A stretch of DNA of 64,000 nt from Mucilaginibacter robiniae (GTDB lineage Bacteria; Bacteroidota; Bacteroidia; Sphingobacteriales; Sphingobacteriaceae): positions 4,588,001 to 4,652,000 of the forward strand of contig NZ_CP051682.1 of assembly GCF_012849215.1 (NCBI RefSeq), in the 5' to 3' direction. The notes under the pieces were generated by a model. The model saw only the letters and a program-made list of their open reading frames with translations, ran no database searches and had not been told where the DNA came from. Shown here piece by piece: positions 59,859 through 64,000 of this stretch (positions within the stretch are counted from its first letter, which is position 1; every line of letters starts with the position of its first letter). The position numbers and the translations under genes are program-made.

Positions 59859-62282
59859 TTATTTATGGTCATGATTCCAGCCTATTTTAATTTTTCCGTT
59901 TTCATCATCCTTAGCTACTAGATGAAGTACTAATCCTTTAAAACGGCGTTGTTGTAATTCGTCTTTATCTGTTATCCCTTCGTCGTTTTTAGGGTTTCTA
60001 AGCGGAACATCAAAGGCTATATTGGTGCCACGGCTCAAGGCGTAAGTACCAGCTACATCAGCATTAATTACACTGGAGTTGATTTGCATCGGGTTGATAA
60101 TAATTTTGTCGCCATGTATGTCAAACTTAGCATTCAAACTAGGTATCACTATATCCTTCATGTTACGGAAAGGGAAGGCAAACCGGCCCACACTAACCAG
60201 CGGACTATAATCAAGTAATTCAGCATTGCTTAATTTCACATTAGCTACGCCTTTAATGGAACGAGGCACCAGGTTTCCGTTGTCAGTTATACCGCCACTA
60301 ATATGCGCGGTGGCAGATAAAAAGCCTTTTAAATTTTGATAAGTAATACCGCTTAAGCCAAAATTGTCAAATGAACGAAAGAAATCGCGGACGTTAACCC
60401 TGTTAACGGTTGTGTTGATGTTAAAGCGGTTTAGGTTATCGCCTTGAATTAACCGGCCATTTAGTTCAAGTGAACCACCTGCATGTTGTACGCCCATATC
60501 TTTAATCAGGATACCGTCGGATACAGTTACCAATTCGGCATGTGCATTAGTAGCCAAAAAGTTCTTGTAAAAGAGCCTATCTATTTGAATGTGCATCACT
60601 GCATTGCCTTTATCCAAAACATCACCTAATTGATCAATAATATTATTGCTTGTGCGTTTATGAACTACTTTACTCACGTGTTTTTTGGCACTCAAAAAAC
60701 CTAAAAACTCAGCCAGGTGTATTTGCGGACTATGTACTTGCCAGGTTAATAAAACTTTTTCCGGTGCATCATAATAGAAGTTCAGGAAGTTACTTACCCG
60801 GCCTTCCATAGTTAAACTGCTATGTCCGCTTTGCAATTTAATATTACTTAATATCAAGTCGTTACCGGCAAAGCGCATAGATAATGAGGTATGTGTTAAT
60901 GCCAAGTTTCTTGGAACGTAAGTAAAGCTTGCATCCTTAATATTGATATCACCGCTCACTACAGGTTTTTTTAAGCGAAAATCGATAATATCAGCTTTAT
61001 AGTGCAGCTGCAAACTAGCTGTACCTGCACCAAACTTTGCAATATCATCGCCAGCTAAACCATTCAAATTAGATATAGGAAAACTGGATTTTATATTACC
61101 TACGGCGATAGGTTTATGTAAATTGATGATAGAACCTGTATCAATACTAAAAGGCAAATTGTTGTATTTACCTGTTAAATGATAAAGCTTAATAGCCGAA
61201 TTTTCATCATTCAGCCCTTTGCCATTTTGGTAATTGTTCGTGAAAACACCGGTAAAGCTGCAATTATTAATTACACCACCCGGTGTAGTTACGGTATTAT
61301 TAACTACGTTACCGGTAACATTCAACAACGGATCTCCGCCACCAAAACTACCGGCTATTTGGGCTTTAACCGCTATAGGCTTTGCCAGATTAAACTTGTT
61401 CAGCGTTTGGGTAATATTAGCAGCCAAAAGCGATGCTGCATGTTTCCAAAGTATTTGATTAGCTGCTACACGGATATCAAAGTTAACTGGTTTACCACCT
61501 GTCTTAAATATAGCGTTAATAGCAAACTGATCATTGCCTATAGATAGGGCGTCAGATACTACACTGATTTTTTTTGTATCTTCATTATAGCCGGCAATCA
61601 ATCTTCCGGCAATGAACTCACCTTTAATAAAGGCACCATTGTCTGTATTGAAGGCTAAACTTTGCGCTTGCACTTTTAATTGCAAGTCGGCGTGCCACCC
61701 CGAATCAGGGTAAGTCATTTTACCTTCCAGATTGTTAATATCAAAAGCGAACAGCTTGTTCTTTTTTTGATTGTTTAGGGCAAAGCTTACATTATTTAAG
61801 CTAATTTTACCAAATTCTGCAGATGAGCTGCTATTATCGTTCGACTTGTCTTTTGGTTTATTCTTCTTTTTAAATAGATCTGTATTACTGTAACCAGTAC
61901 TGTCGGTATACAAATCAATAGCGGCATTGCTAATATCAATATGATTGACACTGATAGCACCCCTAAGTAACGCTGCGGTATTTACACCTACATTAAAGTT
62001 CTTTGCATCTAATAAAGTATGATGATGCTCTGGCCATCTTTTATCACGAACTAATACATTTTTCAAGGTCAATGACACATTGGGAAATCCTTGAAAAAAG
62101 GAAGGTTGCATGTCGCCAATGGTAATGGTGCCATTTAGATTTTTGTTTAGCTCCTGGTTAACTAATGCCAGTACTTTCTTTTTATTAAACGTAATATATA
62201 AAGTAAGCGAAAGGGTAATCAAAACAATTACACCAACTAGTACAGCTAATATTTTAAGAATAGTTTTTAACCATTTAGGCAT
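59859..62282 (-). CDS. AsmA-family protein
   Basis: 807 aa. An N-terminal membrane helix (ILKILAVLVGVIVLITLSLTLYI) leads to an AsmA-type periplasmic body of repeated beta strands, starting with LNKNLNGTITIGDM and SFFQGFPNVSLTLKNV, and a C-terminal AsmA_2-like region with GNAVMHIQIDRLFYKN and ISGGITDNGNLVPR. The fold is shared with TamB and YhdP, so lipid transport or outer-membrane homeostasis is likely. It is not in an operon with tamB but lies within 4 kb of it. Confidence 0.88.
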   Translation of the reverse strand: MPKWLKTILKILAVLVGVIVLITLSLTLYITFNKKKVLALVNQELNKNLNGTITIGDMQPSFFQGFPNVSLTLKNVLVRDKRWPEHHHTLLDAKNFNVGVNTAALLRGAISVNHIDISNAAIDLYTDSTGYSNTDLFKKKNKPKDKSNDNSSSSAEFGKISLNNVSFALNNQKKNKLFAFDINNLEGKMTYPDSGWHADLQLKVQAQSLAFNTDNGAFIKGEFIAGRLIAGYNEDTKKISVVSDALSIGNDQFAINAIFKTGGKPVNFDIRVAANQILWKHAASLLAANITQTLNKFNLAKPIAVKAQIAGSFGGGDPLLNVTGNVVNNTVTTPGGVINNCSFTGVFTNNYQNGKGLNDENSAIKLYHLTGKYNNLPFSIDTGSIINLHKPIAVGNIKSSFPISNLNGLAGDDIAKFGAGTASLQLHYKADIIDFRLKKPVVSGDINIKDASFTYVPRNLALTHTSLSMRFAGNDLILSNIKLQSGHSSLTMEGRVSNFLNFYYDAPEKVLLTWQVHSPQIHLAEFLGFLSAKKHVSKVVHKRTSNNIIDQLGDVLDKGNAVMHIQIDRLFYKNFLATNAHAELVTVSDGILIKDMGVQHAGGSLELNGRLIQGDNLNRFNINTTVNRVNVRDFFRSFDNFGLSGITYQNLKGFLSATAHISGGITDNGNLVPRSIKGVANVKLSNAELLDYSPLVSVGRFAFPFRNMKDIVIPSLNAKFDIHGDKIIINPMQINSSVINADVAGTYALSRGTNIAFDVPLRNPKNDEGITDKDELQQRRFKGLVLHLVAKDDENGKIKIGWNHDHK

Positions 62283-62473
62283 AAGGAGTATTTTATGGGT
62301 AAATAGTTTAAAGTAGAAATTTGTTTTGTTAGCAACGTAACGATTTGATTTTATAGATTGCTTATAATTAAGTATTTAAGCCATGTATATTGAATTATTG
62401 GAAAATAAATTTACCTAAAGTAAATAATAGACCAATTATAATACTTACCTTGCATACTTATTAATAAAATATA

Positions 62474-62668
62474 ATGCAAAAAGAAGGAACAGTAAAGTTT
62501 TTCAATACCGAAAAAGGTTTTGGATTCATCTCTCAGAGTGATAACAGAAGTGATATTTTTGTACACTCTACTGGCCTCATCGACCAAATTCGTGAAAACG
62601 ATAAAGTACAGTTTGATGTAGAAGAAGGCAGAAAAGGCCTTAACGCGGTAAATGTAAAAGTAATTTAA
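62474..62668 (+). CDS. cold-shock protein
   Basis: 64 aa, single cold-shock domain. RNP1 is KGFGFI and RNP2 is DIFVHST, with aromatic residues at the RNA face (F-F-F-F). Binds single-stranded RNA or DNA as a chaperone. It is followed by its own terminator and then by a lysine-rich small gene. A long AT-rich leader (about 190 bp from the AsmA gene) precedes it; no -7 box found. Confidence 0.95.
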   Translation: MQKEGTVKFFNTEKGFGFISQSDNRSDIFVHSTGLIDQIRENDKVQFDVEEGRKGLNAVNVKVI

Positions 62669-62690
62669 TTAGTACTATAAAATTAATCGT

Positions 62691-62723
62691 AAAGCACCTG
62701 CCTGTATAAGGCAGGTGCTTTTT
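62691..62723 (+). terminator. Rho-independent terminator after the cold-shock gene
   Basis: AAAGCACCTGCCT (62691-62703) pairs with AGGCAGGTGCTTT (62709-62721), with a T-run after it. Confidence 0.9.
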
Positions 62724-62759
62724 GTTTCTATAAATTTTGTTAACCTGAAAATTTATAAT

Positions 62760-62954
62760 ATGGCGAAATCACAAGCAACATACATGAAGAAACAGCTTGA
62801 AAAAAACAAGCAAAAGAAGAAAGAAGATAAAGCACAACGAAAACAGGAACGTAAGCAAAACTCATCCGGTGGCGATCTGGAAAATATGATTGCGTATGTA
62901 AATGAGTTTGGTGAAATCAGTTCAACACCGCCTGATACTACAAATACCAATTAG
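62760..62954 (+). CDS. Lys-rich cold-shock-linked small protein
   Basis: 64 aa from the ATG at 62760 (MAKSQATYMKKQLEKNKQ); upstream in-frame codons lie in the preceding terminator. About 40 residues of Lys, Gln, Glu and Arg are followed by NSSGGDLENMIAYVNEFGEI and STPPDTTN. The pattern of a charged helix, then GG-(D/F)-(D/E)-MIAYV-E-G-I--TPPD, resembles what I recall of the N-terminal part of longer Bacteroidota cold-shock proteins, where a cold-shock domain follows. Here it stands alone. Probably RNA-associated; unproven. Confidence 0.7.
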   Translation: MAKSQATYMKKQLEKNKQKKKEDKAQRKQERKQNSSGGDLENMIAYVNEFGEISSTPPDTTNTN

Positions 62955-62971
62955 GGTAAAAAATAATCAAT

Positions 62972-63001
62972 AAAAAGCTGCTTCGTTAAAAGCAGCTTTT
63001 T
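62972..63001 (+). terminator. Rho-independent terminator
   Basis: AAAAAGCTGCTT (62972-62983) pairs with AAGCAGCTTTTT (62990-63001). It ends the lysine-rich gene unit. Confidence 0.85.
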
Positions 63002-63102
63002 GTATTTCCGGATATATTTCTGTCAATTTCAGATATAATAGGCAAGGTAAATTCCTTTATTTACTTTTGACTATTCTCCAAAAGCATCAAGCAACTTCTG
63101 GC

Positions 63103-64000
63103 ATGAAATTTGATCAACATACGCCTTTAGATATATTTCTGAACATGCTCTTTGAGCGCTATGCAGCCAAGGTTCCGGCCGTTAAAAGAATAACTAGCGC
63201 CTTAATAGAAAATGGTGTAGTAAACTCGCAGCAGGAAATTGTAAATGACCATATTGCTTTCCGTACTTTGGGCGTACCTAACTTAGGTATTGCATCATTT
63301 GAAAAGATATTCCTGCATCATGGCTATCAAAAGCGTGATTACTACTATTTTGAAGGCAAAAAGCTGAATGCTTACTGGTATGCACCACCTTCACCAGTAT
63401 ATCCGCGCATTTTTATTAGCGAATTAATTGTTGATACCCTTTCAGAAGCTGCACAGCAAATTATACATCAGTACACGAAAGGTACTCACACTGATCCGGT
63501 AGATCGGCTGGATTTAGATAATGGGCAGCAAGTGGGAGAGTTCTTTCACCAAGCTCTTTGGCAATTACCCACCAAGCAGGATTATGAAACACTGCTTGCA
63601 GAAAGTGAATATGCTGCCTGGGTTATTTACAACCGTTACTATTTAAACCATTATACCATAAGCGTGCACTCTTTAAAAGAAGGCTACAATATGCTAGCCG
63701 AGTTTGATGCGTTTGTAGAAAGCTTAGGCATTAAGCTGAATAATGCTGGCGGCATCATGAAAGTAAGCGAAGACGGATTGTTGCGCCAAAGCAGCACTGT
63801 AGCCGAAATGCAGAATGCCACCTTTGCCGATGGCGAAACCATGCCGATAGCTGGCAGCTATGTAGAATTTGCAGAAAGATTAGTTTTACCTGAATACCAG
63901 CATCTGCCATTAACGGATATTAAAGCGGAGCACAGAAGAGATGGGTTTGAAACCAATAACGCAGATAAAATTTTTGAAAGCACTTACACCGGCCAAACTA
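63103..64000 (+). CDS. DUF1338 protein, HglS-like (partial, runs off edge)
   Basis: Open reading frame from the ATG at 63103 with no stop before the edge: 299 codons visible. It belongs to the DUF1338 family, whose studied member HglS is a 2-oxoadipate dioxygenase/decarboxylase of lysine breakdown. MKFDQHTPLDIFLNMLFERYA, NDHIAFRTLG (His50, a likely iron ligand), LNHYTISVHSL (His) and GSYVEFAERLVLPEY (Glu) fit the metal site. A TACTTTTG box lies 33 nt upstream (63062-63069). Bacteroidota copies may use another 2-oxo acid. Confidence 0.88.
   Translation, partial: MKFDQHTPLDIFLNMLFERYAAKVPAVKRITSALIENGVVNSQQEIVNDHIAFRTLGVPNLGIASFEKIFLHHGYQKRDYYYFEGKKLNAYWYAPPSPVYPRIFISELIVDTLSEAAQQIIHQYTKGTHTDPVDRLDLDNGQQVGEFFHQALWQLPTKQDYETLLAESEYAAWVIYNRYYLNHYTISVHSLKEGYNMLAEFDAFVESLGIKLNNAGGIMKVSEDGLLRQSSTVAEMQNATFADGETMPIAGSYVEFAERLVLPEYQHLPLTDIKAEHRRDGFETNNADKIFESTYTGQT

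Noticed and set aside
1..64000. CRISPR arrays, tRNA genes, insertion sequences, prophage or integrase genes
   Set aside because: No regularly spaced direct repeats, no tRNA-like T-arm motifs, and no transposase-like or integrase-like protein among the readable genes.

Overview
The window reads as a chromosomal segment of a Bacteroidota bacterium, most likely Sphingobacteriaceae (Pedobacter/Mucilaginibacter type). The signs are a PorP/SprF-family protein of the type IX secretion apparatus, an N-succinyl/N-acetylornithine-type carbamoyltransferase in place of a classical ArgF, a TamB gene next to a lipoprotein-type TamA/BamA barrel, Bacteroidota-style -7 boxes (TAnnTTTG) before several genes, almost no Shine-Dalgarno sequences, and moderate AT-richness. 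No tRNA, rRNA, CRISPR array, insertion sequence or phage gene was found. Most of the content is housekeeping.

Region 1 (1-6.1 kb, minus strand): the histidine operon hisG-D-C-B-H-A, in the enterobacterial order and presumably continuing into hisF/hisIE off the left edge. A TTG-N19-TATATTTG promoter precedes an 18-codon leader ORF with five His codons. The His codons lie inside one arm of a long hairpin, which looks like a ribosome-mediated attenuator. Region 2 (6.2-13 kb): gmhB, then gltB-gltD (glutamate synthase) on the plus strand. Region 3 (13-19 kb): small and mixed genes, including a SPOUT methyltransferase, a YciI protein, an SDR, an aldo/keto reductase, a tandem pair of 118-aa membrane paralogues, and small proteins of unknown role. 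Region 4 (19-25 kb): mutS (TTG start, visibly uneven codon usage), a secreted M28 peptidase and PorP/SprF.

Region 5 (25.2-30.7 kb, minus strand): the arginine operon, in transcription order GNAT acyltransferase, argG, argC, argD and argF'. It is preceded by a second candidate leader ORF, which carries three consecutive CGA Arg codons followed by stackable hairpins. The his and arg leaders share one layout. They are the most interesting regulatory finding here, together with the GNAT protein's cysteine cluster, which makes it a candidate for the missing first enzyme of the acylated arginine pathway.

Region 6 (30.8-39 kb): a 2H phosphoesterase, a CrtA-like protein, msrC, an alpha/beta hydrolase, a 3-methyladenine glycosylase, a PPOX-fold protein, kynureninase with an HDAC-family deacetylase, a MATE exporter, and an AlbA_2/winged-helix regulator with a GNAT. 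Region 7 (39.7-49 kb): a small lipoprotein, a lipid-linked glycosyltransferase pair (GT2 + GT39), an SDR, DUF4174, DUF4268, an SMP-30-like lactonase, an S9D glutamyl-endopeptidase-like enzyme, a methyltransferase and a retropepsin-like protease.

Region 8 (49-64 kb): the envelope transport pair TamB-TamA, DUF92, a GbsR-type regulator with a DCC-family protein and a TIGR01777 epimerase, an AsmA-family protein, a cold-shock protein with a lysine-rich partner, and a DUF1338 (HglS-type) gene cut by the right edge. All promoter and hairpin calls were made by eye, without folding calculations.
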